Assembly: GCA_018818785.1 (NCBI GenBank)
Contig: JAHIRF010000006.1
Span: 62,001 to 126,000, forward strand
Reading direction: 5' to 3'
From: Thermoplasmatota archaeon
GTDB taxonomy: Archaea > Thermoplasmatota > Thermoplasmata > UBA10834
Length of the DNA: 64,000 nucleotides
Shown: positions 44,064-52,408 of the stretch, piece after piece
How positions within the stretch are numbered: position 1 is the first letter of the stretch
Layout: each line of letters begins with the position of its first letter
Translations under genes and position numbers: made by a program
Notes under the pieces: generated by a model
The model's database searches: none
Told to the model about the DNA's origin: nothing
Seen by the model: only the letters and a program-made list of their open reading frames with translations

Positions 44064-45251
44064 TCAAGCCTTCGCGACTATCTTGATCACATCGCCTTCC
44101 TTGAGCAAGTGATCGTGGCCTATCGCCATGTGGGTCTTTCCGTCGATCGCCCTAATAAAGTTATCACCCAGGTCCGTGTGAACTTTGAACGCCAAATCCT
44201 TGGCGTTGGTGCCCCTTCGCATCAGGTACGCGTCGGGCAGTACGCGACCTTGCTTATCGGACCATTTGTGTTCGTCCTCAACAGGATAAACCACCATCAT
44301 GTCGAGTACTCTGAACACTACCTCTTCCAGGACCGTCTGCACGCCTGTGCTCTTGTTCTCCTTCAACCAGGAGGCCATCTTATCTAGGGCGGCCACCTGG
44401 TTCGCGTTCAGCTTCGACTTGTCCGGGAGCTCGAACCTGTCCTCGCCTGGAACATATGATATCATGCCGGCCTTAGAGGCCTTCCTGAGCGCGAGCTCGA
44501 ACTCGGCGCTCGTGGGAACCAACGGATGTCCTGTGGCCTTCAGTCGAGCGATGTTCTCCGGAGGCGCGATATCCACCTTGTTGGCGGCGATGATCATCGG
44601 TTTGCTGATCTTCTGAAGCAAAGAACAGAACTTCAGAAGGTCTGCATCGTTCCAACGTGTTGGGTCAGCATCCAGTGCAGCTTGTCTGAGTGTCGCAAGG
44701 ACCTGTGCCTCTGAGATGGACAGTCCGGTCAATTTCTCATGCAGCATCTTCTCGAACTTGGATCCTGCGATCTTCGACTGCTTGGCCATCTTCTCAAAGT
44801 TCTTCTCAAGTATGCCGAATATCCAATAGGTGAGTTCCTTCTCGAGGAAGTTGACATCTTGCACGGGGTCGTGGGTCCCAATACCGACGGGATTCCCCTC
44901 GAAGTCAGTGCCTCCGCTCGCATCGACCACGTGGATGAATGCATCAGCCTGCCTCAAATCGTCAAGGAACTTGTTGCCGAGACCCCTCCCTGCATGTGCA
45001 TCGGGGACCAGGCCCGCGACGTCTAGCACCTCGATCGGTACGAACCTCGTGCCGTCCGTGCATATGGAGTTGTTGGGTGTGCACGGTTTTCCGAAATCGA
45101 CATGAGGGCACGGACTCCTGACATAGCCGACGCCTTTGTTCGGCTGTATGGTCGTAAAAGGATACGACGCAATCTGAGCTGTCGCCAATGTGAGCGCGGT
45201 GAAGAAGGTTGACTTACCTACGTTTGGCTTGCCGACAATTCCGACTAACAT
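44064..45251 (-). CDS. OBG/YchF-type redox-regulated GTPase
   Basis: A 395-residue GTPase of the OBG family. G1 is GKPNVGKST near the N-terminus, G3 DVAGLV and G4 NKVD; a C-terminal TGS domain (about 320-395, ending KEGDVIKIVAKA) follows, with the family insertion rich in Asn/Asp. The start is ATG at 45251, with GGGGGAG just upstream; the frame is open further to 45500, beyond a weak TATA near 45283. These proteins bind GTP or ATP and associate with ribosomes; exact role unclear. polB follows after 5 bases. Confidence 0.92.
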   Translation of the reverse strand: MLVGIVGKPNVGKSTFFTALTLATAQIASYPFTTIQPNKGVGYVRSPCPHVDFGKPCTPNNSICTDGTRFVPIEVLDVAGLVPDAHAGRGLGNKFLDDLRQADAFIHVVDASGGTDFEGNPVGIGTHDPVQDVNFLEKELTYWIFGILEKNFEKMAKQSKIAGSKFEKMLHEKLTGLSISEAQVLATLRQAALDADPTRWNDADLLKFCSLLQKISKPMIIAANKVDIAPPENIARLKATGHPLVPTSAEFELALRKASKAGMISYVPGEDRFELPDKSKLNANQVAALDKMASWLKENKSTGVQTVLEEVVFRVLDMMVVYPVEDEHKWSDKQGRVLPDAYLMRRGTNAKDLAFKVHTDLGDNFIRAIDGKTHMAIGHDHLLKEGDVIKIVAKA

Positions 45252-45372
45252 TCTGCTCCCCCAGAGCTCAATGACGGTATTCATAGAAAAAGATGATTGC
45301 CCGAAATTGAGAGTAGCCCTCCATGGACCATCCATTCTGCCAGTGCACGAAGGCGGATACCATCTCAAGAGA

Positions 45373-45380
45373 TTTATATG
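45373..45380 (+). promoter_or_regulatory. TATA box for the DUF1611 gene (leaderless)
   Basis: TTTATATG is centred 25.5 nt before the ATG at 45402, so the transcript should start at or next to that ATG. This also decides the start, since the frame is open to 45297. Confidence 0.6.
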
Positions 45381-45401
45381 CGGCTCACGGTCAACCGAGC
45401 C

Positions 45402-46475
45402 ATGGAAACTGCCATCATCCTTTGCGAAGACGGTTTTGGAAGAGTGAGAGGGAAGACCGCAGCTGGGCTCGTAAGGCATTCCCTGAGATTCCAGATTCAA
45501 GGGGTCATCGATAGCAAGCAGGCAGGGAAGGATGCTGGCGAAGTGCTCGACGGGAAGAAGGTCGGTATCCCGATCTTCGCGTCAGTCGAGGAATCGATCA
45601 AGGCACTTGGTCAGAAACCGCAATGGATGATCATTGGTGTGGCGACGATAGGAGGCATGCTGCCACCCGAGTTCAGAGAGCCCGTGAAGACCGCGATATC
45701 CAGTGGGATGAGCATACTCTCTGGACTGCACGAATGGCTCGCGAACGACAAGGAGTTCGGGCCGCTCGCCCAGAAGCATGGCGTCGAGATAGTCGACATA
45801 CGGAAGGAGCCTCCGCTGGGAGAGATGCATTACTACAAGGGTCTCGCGGAGAAGATCGATGCGGTCAGGATACCGATACTCGGCACGGATGCTGCAAGTG
45901 GCAAGCGGACCACAGCGGTCATCCTAACCAAGGAACTCAACGCGAGAGGCGTCAAGACGGTGTTCGTGGCGACGGGCCAGACCGGTCTGCTCCAGGGTTC
46001 GAAGTATGGAGTCCCGGTCGATGCGATACGCGGAGACTACGTCGTGGGCGAGCTCGAGAACGCGATATGGATGGCATACGAGAACGAGAAACCGCAGGTC
46101 ATAATCGTCGAAGGACAGGGAGCGCTCAGCCATCCAGCATACGTGACCGGTTCGAGGGCCATAGTCAGCGCCTCGAAGCCCAGCACGGTGGTGCTCCAGC
46201 ACGCTCCAGGCAGGAAATACAGGAGCTATCATGCGGACGAATTGCACATCCCGAACGGGACCATCGACCGTGAGCTGGAGCTCATACGGGTCTACGCGCA
46301 CTCGGACATCATAGGGATCACGCTCAACCATGAGAACCTCACGAGAGAGCAGGTCCAGGAGAAGACGGTAGAGTACGAGAAGCAGTATGGAGTGCCGGTA
46401 GGCGACATGCTCGTGGACGGACCCGGCAAGATCGCGGACGCCATAATCAAGAGGTTCTTCCCTGAGAAGGCTTAG
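45402..46475 (+). CDS. DUF1611-family P-loop protein
   Basis: About 357 residues. An N-terminal Rossmann-like part (about 10-110, ending GVATIGGMLPPEFR) is followed by a P-loop domain with GTDAASGKRTTAVIL and the switch-like VEGQGALSHP. This is the DUF1611 arrangement; related proteins include epimerase/ligase-like enzymes such as the dipeptide-epimerase-associated DgcN family. Function not defined here. It converges on ksgA with a 29-base overlap of the coding ends. Leaderless start at 45402. Confidence 0.85.
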   Translation: METAIILCEDGFGRVRGKTAAGLVRHSLRFQIQGVIDSKQAGKDAGEVLDGKKVGIPIFASVEESIKALGQKPQWMIIGVATIGGMLPPEFREPVKTAISSGMSILSGLHEWLANDKEFGPLAQKHGVEIVDIRKEPPLGEMHYYKGLAEKIDAVRIPILGTDAASGKRTTAVILTKELNARGVKTVFVATGQTGLLQGSKYGVPVDAIRGDYVVGELENAIWMAYENEKPQVIIVEGQGALSHPAYVTGSRAIVSASKPSTVVLQHAPGRKYRSYHADELHIPNGTIDRELELIRVYAHSDIIGITLNHENLTREQVQEKTVEYEKQYGVPVGDMLVDGPGKIADAIIKRFFPEKA

Positions 46476-47283
46476 TCAGCTCGAACAGCGCATCTGACAG
46501 CTCGCCCATCATCTCTGGCGTCAAGTCCTGTGCGCGCTCGGAAGCAAAAGGCAGTGCCCTTAGGGATTCTCGCATGTCGGACCTAACGACGCCTGAGACC
46601 GCTGGATCCACCTCGAGCGAATTCGACACCTTCTTGCGTCGGTGCGAGAATATTGCGCGGACGACGTTGAAATACAGCTTCTCGTCGAGCACGGTGAACG
46701 GTGGCTTCCTGGGCGTCAGCTTCACCACGCACGAATCGACCTTTGGCTGGGGCCAGAAGGCATGTCTAGGCACTTTCATCGCGATCTCACAATCCGCATG
46801 ATAGTAGATCCCGACGGATAGACGACCATAGCTGGATGTCCCTGGCTTGGCCACCATCCTCTCGGCGAACTCTTTCTGCAGCATAAGGATCGCGACCTCG
46901 AAACCGATCTCCAACAGTTTGAACGTGATGGGAGACGATATCTGATACGGGAGGTTCGAGACGACCTTCGAGAACTCTGGCAGGAAAGCCTTGACCGCAT
47001 CAGCTTGGATCAACTCTATCCTATCGCCGAATCGCTTCTTCAGGAACTTGCAGAACTCCCGGTCCTGTTCGACCGCTACGAGAGAAACACCGTACTTGAG
47101 TATCTCATCCGTCAGATTCCCTATGCCCGGACCGATCTCCAGCACTCGTTCTCCGGCTTTCAATTCCGCGAGAGCGACCTGTCTCTGGATTATCGAATCG
47201 TCCAATAGGAAGTTCTGTCCCAACCGCTTGGTCGGGCGCTTGCCTATCGAATCAAGGACCGTCCTGACCTCTTCGGCTCTCAT
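46447..47283 (-). CDS. ksgA: 16S rRNA dimethyladenosine transferase (KsgA/Dim1)
   Basis: A 278-residue SAM-dependent methyltransferase that dimethylates two adjacent adenosines in the 3' helix of 16S rRNA. Motifs: KRLGQNFLLD, SAM-binding LEIGPGIGNLT, ADAVK and the catalytic NLPYQISSP. The C-terminal domain ends in a basic/helical tail. Last gene of the pus10-rpl21e-rpoF-DUF655-ksgA operon, 19 bases after DUF655. Length is normal for archaea. Confidence 0.95.
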   Translation of the reverse strand: MRAEEVRTVLDSIGKRPTKRLGQNFLLDDSIIQRQVALAELKAGERVLEIGPGIGNLTDEILKYGVSLVAVEQDREFCKFLKKRFGDRIELIQADAVKAFLPEFSKVVSNLPYQISSPITFKLLEIGFEVAILMLQKEFAERMVAKPGTSSYGRLSVGIYYHADCEIAMKVPRHAFWPQPKVDSCVVKLTPRKPPFTVLDEKLYFNVVRAIFSHRRKKVSNSLEVDPAVSGVVRSDMRESLRALPFASERAQDLTPEMMGELSDALFELTKPSQGRTS

Positions 47284-47302
47284 GAGAACATATCCTCAGG
47301 GA

Positions 47303-47851
47303 TCACCTGGAGACGAACAGATGGTACTTCTCGCCAGGGTTGGAGAGCTCCTCCTCTATCCTCTTAGCGAGCAACTTGTCCAGCTGGTGCGCCATCGGGA
47401 CCCGATCCTCGAGTTCCTTCAGGGATTTGAACAATCCCTTCTTCCTCTCCTCAAGGATGCTCCACATGGTCTTCTTGCCCAAACCCGGGAGCAACTCGAG
47501 CATGTGGAACCTAGTGGTTATGGATTGAGACTCGTTGAAGAACCTGACGAACCTCGGTTCGTTGGTCTTTATGACATCCGCGATGATGTAGGGAAGCTCG
47601 CTCTGAGCGGCATTGGTCAGCTCGGAGTAGTTAATCCTCCGCTTGACATGCAGGATCTCCTGGCGCAGGTCCAGGTCCTTGCCTATGTAGACCCTGTCCC
47701 CAATCGTCATGTTGATCCCTTCCTTCGGGACAAGCTCGAAGAGCTTGAACTGGTCCTCTCCCATTGCGTAGGCTACTTGCTCCCGCTTGAACTTCCTCTC
47801 ATCAGGAAGGCCCTGAGGTAAGAAATCTAGAATCCTTGCGTAGTCCTCCAA
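47303..47851 (-). CDS. DUF655 protein (OB fold plus helix-hairpin-helix)
   Basis: A 182-residue protein. The N-terminal part has an S1/OB-like strand pattern (FKREQVAYAMGEDQFKLFELV, IGDRVYIGKD), and the C-terminal part a helix-hairpin-helix, LELLPGLGKKTMWSIL, which usually binds nucleic acid. DUF655 is constantly found between rpoF and ksgA in archaeal genomes; a role in rRNA processing is often assumed. Start is TTG, preceded by GGGGGGAT. It sits 21 bases after rpoF. Confidence 0.9.
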   Translation of the reverse strand: MEDYARILDFLPQGLPDERKFKREQVAYAMGEDQFKLFELVPKEGINMTIGDRVYIGKDLDLRQEILHVKRRINYSELTNAAQSELPYIIADVIKTNEPRFVRFFNESQSITTRFHMLELLPGLGKKTMWSILEERKKGLFKSLKELEDRVPMAHQLDKLLAKRIEEELSNPGEKYHLFVSR

Positions 47852-47872
47852 CGAAAATCCCCCCGAAGCTCG

Positions 47873-48193
47873 TCAGAGATACTTCTCTACTATGCTAAGA
47901 ATCTTTTCGATGTCCTTCTTATCCAGGTTCGCACGCTCTTTGGCGAACAACGCCCTGATGTCGTCAGGGTGATCTGGCATAATGTCTACGATCTTGATTG
48001 CATTAAGATCAGAGACGAATCCGAGTTCCATAAGCTCCTTCACGAGCTTCTTGGACTTCTTCGAGTCGATCTTGGCGAACTTCTGACTGTGCTCCAGAGC
48101 CAATCTCTGCTCGCCGGTCAGCTCGCCGTCCTTCTCGCGCTCGAGGAGGATGTCCTTTACCTCGGTAAGAGTGGCCACCTTCTTGTCTTCCAT
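47873..48193 (-). CDS. rpoF: DNA-directed RNA polymerase subunit F (Rpb4)
   Basis: A 106-residue all-helical protein homologous to Rpb4, which forms the polymerase stalk with subunit E (Rpb7). It shows the family pattern TLTEVKDILLEREK, LEHSQKFAKIDSKKSKKLVKEL and a C-terminal KKDIEKILSIVEKYL. The ATG at 48193 has GGTG upstream; a GTG three codons earlier is less likely. Third gene of the operon. Confidence 0.93.
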   Translation of the reverse strand: MEDKKVATLTEVKDILLEREKDGELTGEQRLALEHSQKFAKIDSKKSKKLVKELMELGFVSDLNAIKIVDIMPDHPDDIRALFAKERANLDKKDIEKILSIVEKYL

Positions 48194-48216
48194 GAAAAAC
48201 ACCGTCCGGAATTATA

Positions 48217-48510
48217 CTAATGAGCCTTCCTCAGGTGCTCTGGCCTGACAATCAGCTGCTTGCGCTTGCCGCCGACCTTGATATTGATGAGATAGGCATC
48301 TCCCTGCATGCCTGCGACGGTGCCAGTATGTCCCTGGAACCTCACATGAGGCTGGCCCTTGTGCAAGCTGGGGTCGATGGTCACCGATGCTTGTTCTCCG
48401 ACGTCGAAAGTCTGGAACTCTTTTGTGATCGGAGAGAGACCCCTGTCTCTCGCACGCTTCTGCATGACGGACCTAGTTCTGCGTCTGTATCCCTTGGAAG
48501 CTTTAACCAT
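48217..48510 (-). CDS. rpl21e: 50S ribosomal protein L21e
   Basis: A 97-residue protein with the L21e signature: MVKASKGYRRRTRSV at the start, VTIDPSLHKGQPHVRFQGHTG in the SH3-like barrel and KQLIVRPEHLR at the end. It belongs to the large subunit. The start overlaps the pus10 stop by 8 bases, so translation is coupled. Confidence 0.96.
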   Translation of the reverse strand: MVKASKGYRRRTRSVMQKRARDRGLSPITKEFQTFDVGEQASVTIDPSLHKGQPHVRFQGHTGTVAGMQGDAYLINIKVGGKRKQLIVRPEHLRKAH

Positions 48511-49735
48511 GTCCTTCCGCCTCTTTGTCCCCGATCCTTATAACGTCCAGCTGAAGCACCTCGCAGGGGATTCCGGCCACATCAGCGACATTGGGGTTGG
48601 TTCTCCCCTGGTCACCATGCATCAGTTCCTTTATATATGTCCCGCTGTCCGCCTCCACGACGAACACGACCTCCTGGCCCTCGACAGACTCGATTTCGAT
48701 CCGTCTGACCGTCCTCAGTCTTTCGAGGTCAGCACGTCGGTGGGACACCCTGGTGGGCGTCTGCTGACTTATAGGGTTTTCGGCCAATACACGAACTATG
48801 TCTTTAAGCTTTCTGTCGTCCAAAACGTGCTGGAAGCGCACTCTGACCCTGTAGGTCTTAGGGTGCGCTGACTCCTTGATGGCCCTCATCTCCGAACGGC
48901 TGCTGGACCTCAATCCTTCGATCTCGATCAGGCCTTTCGCGGACGAATTTATCTCCGATTCTATTGCGGACAGGTCGAGGGTCCTCCTCTTGGGGTTCCT
49001 GACCTCGGTCACGAACGGACGGCCGTTTCCCAGCATGCAGGCATCGATATCCTCCCTGCCCATACCGTGGAAGAAGTCCTCCTCACCCTCGGCATGCCTC
49101 ATCGCGATCGGTCCTATCTGGTCTTGAACACTCGTCTCGTACATCCTACCCTTGCCAGCACATCTAGGACACCCCTTGCCTCTGCACTCCCTGCAGGGCC
49201 AGCGGGTCTGAGGAATCTCTCTGGAGAATTTCCGGTATCTACCGTATATGAACAACGGCGTGACGGAGCGCACTACCCGGTCGAACCGGGTATCGACCAG
49301 GAACACCATCTCGGGGTTCGAGAAATCGGCGGTGATTGCCAATCGACTCTCCACGATCTTCCCGATCTCCCTGTTCAATTCGGATTTGAGCGACTCGACC
49401 TCTTCTGCACCGATATCTGCCCAGAGCTGCTCTTCGGCTTCGAGCAGATCGACGTCCACCTTCGTCCCGAGCAGAAAAGTCGTGAACTCGTAGCCCTCGC
49501 CTGACCGAACGCACAAGTCGGCGAATTTCTCGATCTCGAGGAATATGCCTTTGCATATCGAACATCGTGTCGGGTCCGATGGTTCCGGAGCCGCATCTGT
49601 CAGGCTGATCCTGACCAGGAGCCCTCTCTGTTCGTTGGTGAGACCTGATGTAACCTTCGCAAAAAGCCGTCCCAGGCAATGGTTACACAAGGGGCGCTGA
49701 AGCGCCTGACTTGCGATTTGCAGCCGTTCGGACAT
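48503..49735 (-). CDS. pus10: tRNA pseudouridine(54/55) synthase Pus10
   Basis: A 410-residue pseudouridine synthase that modifies the T-loop of tRNA. An N-terminal zinc-binding part has CNHC (17-20) and CSIC (58-61); a further Cys cluster CRECRGKGCPRC lies at 181-192. The catalytic Asp231 is in GREDIDACMLGNGRPF. A THUMP-like segment lies between them. First gene of the operon; the ATG is about 5 nt from the start predicted by a TATA box at 49762-49769. Confidence 0.94.
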   Translation of the reverse strand: MSERLQIASQALQRPLCNHCLGRLFAKVTSGLTNEQRGLLVRISLTDAAPEPSDPTRCSICKGIFLEIEKFADLCVRSGEGYEFTTFLLGTKVDVDLLEAEEQLWADIGAEEVESLKSELNREIGKIVESRLAITADFSNPEMVFLVDTRFDRVVRSVTPLFIYGRYRKFSREIPQTRWPCRECRGKGCPRCAGKGRMYETSVQDQIGPIAMRHAEGEEDFFHGMGREDIDACMLGNGRPFVTEVRNPKRRTLDLSAIESEINSSAKGLIEIEGLRSSSRSEMRAIKESAHPKTYRVRVRFQHVLDDRKLKDIVRVLAENPISQQTPTRVSHRRADLERLRTVRRIEIESVEGQEVVFVVEADSGTYIKELMHGDQGRTNPNVADVAGIPCEVLQLDVIRIGDKEAEGHG

Positions 49736-49761
49736 CGTCGGTCATCAGGGACGTATGCCGA

Positions 49762-49769
49762 GTATATAT
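49762..49769 (-). promoter_or_regulatory. TATA box for the pus10 operon
   Basis: On the minus strand ATATATAC; predicted initiation near 49740, so the leader before the ATG at 49735 is at most a few nucleotides. Confidence 0.55.
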
Positions 49770-49884
49770 TGATTGTGAACTGGCGCGGCATTGATATTCA
49801 TTCCTGCATTGCGGAGTGATGACATTCTTCGATGGCAGTCAGATAGCAACGAACGTGGCTTTCAGATATTGGTTCAGCGCGCAA

Positions 49885-49899
49885 CTCTGACCGTCAGAG
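49885..49899. terminator. CTCTGAC-C-GTCAGAG palindrome after a minus-strand gene
   Basis: Two perfect 7-base arms with one central base, starting 8 nt after the stop of the 49907-50452 gene. It could be a terminator or a protein-binding site; no T-tract follows. Confidence 0.3.
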
Positions 49900-49906
49900 G
49901 TCCACC

Positions 49907-50452
49907 CTAGACATCTACGAATTCAAGACTTTCCTTGCAGTAGGTCGATAGCGGCTCTTCGCTGCGTGCTCTTATCGTCTCCACCCATTTCGGAAGCGCG
50001 TCCTTTATCGCGTCCAATACTGGCCCTATGGCAAACTCTGTCAACGGGGCGTCGTAGAGAAGATAGTTCATGGGCAAAGGTCTCCCCTTCACATCCTCCT
50101 CATCCAGGGCGAACACGAGTCTCATCCGCTCCTCCCCCTTCTTGTTGTAGCTCTCCGCAACCAGCGCATGCCTCTTGCCGTAGGTGCCGGAGAGTTCGAC
50201 CTGAGGGAGGTCCTTGTAGTTCAACGCCTCGTTGAGGACCCAATTCATCTGACCGTGATATATGCCCAGAGAATACTGATACGGAGTCATGGTGAGCTTC
50301 TGGCCGGTTTCCAACGCGATCCTCGTCCACAATCCGAGCATTATATGGGCACATAGTTTCATGATACGCTCGTTGTAGGTCTCGCCCGTGATAGTGCTCA
50401 GAGGTATCGACTCGATGTCAGACTCGAACGCTCTCACAATTTCTTCGACCAT
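49907..50452 (-). CDS. unrecognised protein downstream of the aIF1A-rio1-KH operon
   Basis: About 181 residues, mixed alpha/beta, no signal peptide or membrane helix. Notable stretches are LCAHIMLGLWTRIALETGQKL and YSLGIYHGQMNWVLNEAL. No family is recognised. It follows the KH gene by about 60 bases on the same strand, so it may be cotranscribed and linked to translation or RNA work (inference). A GTG three codons earlier (50461) is an alternative start. Confidence 0.55.
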   Translation of the reverse strand: MVEEIVRAFESDIESIPLSTITGETYNERIMKLCAHIMLGLWTRIALETGQKLTMTPYQYSLGIYHGQMNWVLNEALNYKDLPQVELSGTYGKRHALVAESYNKKGEERMRLVFALDEEDVKGRPLPMNYLLYDAPLTEFAIGPVLDAIKDALPKWVETIRARSEEPLSTYCKESLEFVDV

Positions 50453-50511
50453 ATCACCCACGCTTATGGAATTGATGGTATTTCAATCGTCCCGATCATG
50501 GATCATGGTAT

Positions 50512-51054
50512 TCAGAAACCCATGCCATCGATCTTGATCGCCATACGCCTACCCTCGAGGAACTTGTAGACTGCAGAGTGTTCGCTCCCGTTCAGGAGCA
50601 TGTCCAGACCCCTTCGGGCAATATCGATCTGAAGAAGGTCTCCGATGATGGCCACTGTGTTCCCTTGGACGGAAAGGTCGATCCCCGTGAGCTCCTCGAA
50701 TATCTGACGGGTCTTGCCATTCGAGCCTATGACCCTTGCTCTCATCCGGACCACATGGGTGGCTTTCTTGCCGACATAATCCCTGATGTCCAGCACTTCG
50801 AGGTATATGTCCACATTCAGAAGTTTCAGCGCCTTCTCCGCGGAGAAACCGCGGCCGACTGCGACGACGACATCCTGCACTGCCAAGGCCATGGCGGGAT
50901 CCTCTGCGTGGGAGTGGTCCATCTGCACGTCCCCTTCCTCCGAATCCACGGATATCTTCACGCCAGTGAGTTTCTCGATCTTGCGCTTGACCGCACCGTT
51001 CTTGCCTATCAGAACCCCGATCCTCTCAGCCGGGATCTTAACGGACCTTATCAT
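50512..51054 (-). CDS. KH-domain rRNA-processing protein (Dim2/Pno1 type)
   Basis: A 180-residue protein with two KH domains. The first holds IGVLIGKNGAVKRKIEKLTG, the second RVIGSNGKTRQIFEELTG, both with the RNA-binding GxxG loop (GKNG and GSNG). It matches archaeal Dim2/Pno1, which binds the 3' region of 16S pre-rRNA during small-subunit assembly. It overlaps rio1 by 4 bases, in line with the known functional link between Rio kinases and Dim2. Confidence 0.93.
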   Translation of the reverse strand: MIRSVKIPAERIGVLIGKNGAVKRKIEKLTGVKISVDSEEGDVQMDHSHAEDPAMALAVQDVVVAVGRGFSAEKALKLLNVDIYLEVLDIRDYVGKKATHVVRMRARVIGSNGKTRQIFEELTGIDLSVQGNTVAIIGDLLQIDIARRGLDMLLNGSEHSAVYKFLEGRRMAIKIDGMGF

Positions 51055-51818
51055 TCTCTTCGTATCTCCTCGAGTTCTGCAGCTGCATCGATCGCTAAGT
51101 CGTACTTTTTGAAATACCTTGCCACGTTCCTGACATCACGTTCCAGCCACTCGCCGGACCGGGAATGAGAGAGCATTACCGCCTGGCCGACATCTATCAC
51201 GACCGGTTCGCCGTTCAGCATCAATATATTGAACTCGCTGAGGTCGGCGTGTACGAGCTTCGCCTTCTGGTATGCGAGTCTGATGTAGTCCAGTATCTTC
51301 CGGGCAATCGCCTCGGGATCCTCCAAACGCACGTTTCTGAGTTCCCGGGCAGGCTCGACACCGTCCCCGATGTACTCCATGACGATGATGTTGTCCTTGT
51401 GCACGTACGGCTTCGGTACCCTGACGCCGGCCCTGTCGAATGCGTGCAGGTTGAGGAACTCCTTCTCGGCCCATGCTAGAATGAGCTTCTTTCGGTTCGA
51501 GATGAGACCTCCGAAGCGTGGGTCACCATGGACATACTTCACCATGTCCTTGAATGTCGATGTGGATGTCCTGAATATCTTGACGGCGCGCAACTCCCCA
51601 TCCTTGGTGGTCGCTCGGTAAACGTTCCCTTCCTTGCCAGTTGATATTGGGAAATCGAACTTGTCTATGACACCGCCAGTGAACAGCTTGTATATCCTCA
51701 TCAGGTTCTGATGGTCGAAGACCTCATCGTACGACTTCCGATCATCAGAATCCTTGCGACGTTTCCGCCAGCCATCGATCTCGCGTTCAAAGGCGTGATA
51801 ATCCTCGTCACGAGTCAA
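51051..51818 (-). CDS. rio1: serine protein kinase/ATPase Rio1
   Basis: A 255-residue atypical kinase. Nucleotide loop STGKEGNVYRA, catalytic HADLSEFNIL and metal-binding VVIDVGQ are intact. Rio1 acts in 40S/30S maturation and ATP hydrolysis drives its release. It lies between aIF-1A and the KH gene, the conserved archaeal order. The start ATG is 23 bases behind the aIF-1A stop. Confidence 0.95.
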   Translation of the reverse strand: MTRDEDYHAFEREIDGWRKRRKDSDDRKSYDEVFDHQNLMRIYKLFTGGVIDKFDFPISTGKEGNVYRATTKDGELRAVKIFRTSTSTFKDMVKYVHGDPRFGGLISNRKKLILAWAEKEFLNLHAFDRAGVRVPKPYVHKDNIIVMEYIGDGVEPARELRNVRLEDPEAIARKILDYIRLAYQKAKLVHADLSEFNILMLNGEPVVIDVGQAVMLSHSRSGEWLERDVRNVARYFKKYDLAIDAAAELEEIRRE

Positions 51819-51841
51819 GAGAATTCACCCGACCGCTGCGG

Positions 51842-52192
51842 TCAGAAAATGTCGACGGACTTCGGTATCATCTTCTTCCTGCTCAGGTACATCGCCTGAG
51901 TCTTGGTGTATCTGTAGAGGATGTTTGCCTTCTCATCCTGGAACTCCCAGGGTTGCACAATGACCAGGTCGCCCTCCCTGATCCACATGCGCTTCTTTAT
52001 CTTGCCAGGTATACGACCCATGCGGGCCTTGCCGTCCGCGCACATGATTTTGATCCGGGATGCACCGAGGAGCTGATCCGCTATGCCGAATATCTCTCTA
52101 TCCTTCTTCCTCGGCAATCGGACCCTGACAAACTCTGGTTGGCCATCTGCACCGATGACTGGCTCCTCGACTTCCTGCCTATAGCGTGCCAA
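51842..52192 (-). CDS. eif1A: translation initiation factor aIF-1A
   Basis: A 116-residue OB-fold factor. The core is IKIMCADGKARMGRIPGKIKKRMWIREGDLVIV, flanked by a basic N-terminal tail and a KKMIPKSVDIF end. It binds the ribosomal A site during initiation. A TTTAAGTATA box at 52228-52237 predicts a leader of about 14 nt. First gene of the operon with rio1 and the KH protein; divergent from argG. Confidence 0.95.
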   Translation of the reverse strand: MARYRQEVEEPVIGADGQPEFVRVRLPRKKDREIFGIADQLLGASRIKIMCADGKARMGRIPGKIKKRMWIREGDLVIVQPWEFQDEKANILYRYTKTQAMYLSRKKMIPKSVDIF

Positions 52193-52227
52193 ATAACTCC
52201 TTCCGTATATGGAAGTAATATTGTGCG

Positions 52228-52237
52228 TATACTTAAA
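52228..52237 (-). promoter_or_regulatory. TATA box for the aIF1A-rio1-KH operon
   Basis: On the minus strand TTTAAGTATA, centred 40 nt before the ATG at 52192. Confidence 0.5.
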
Positions 52238-52365
52238 GGGTGCTGGAACTGAACCGTGGCATGCCAGACCTCATTGGAAACCAGAAAAATGAAATCTCCC
52301 GAAGTATCGACTGTCGAGAATCAGACAGCTATCGGGCGACTATGTTCTCGACAAGTCACAGCACC

Positions 52366-52374
52366 CATATACAT
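52366..52374 (+). promoter_or_regulatory. TATA-like box for argG
   Basis: CATATACAT predicts initiation near 52396, 13 nt before the ATG at 52409. This favours that ATG over the upstream in-frame starts. Confidence 0.4.
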
Positions 52375-52408
52375 GCCTTTCAATCGAACACTCAGAGGCG
52401 ACTTTGCC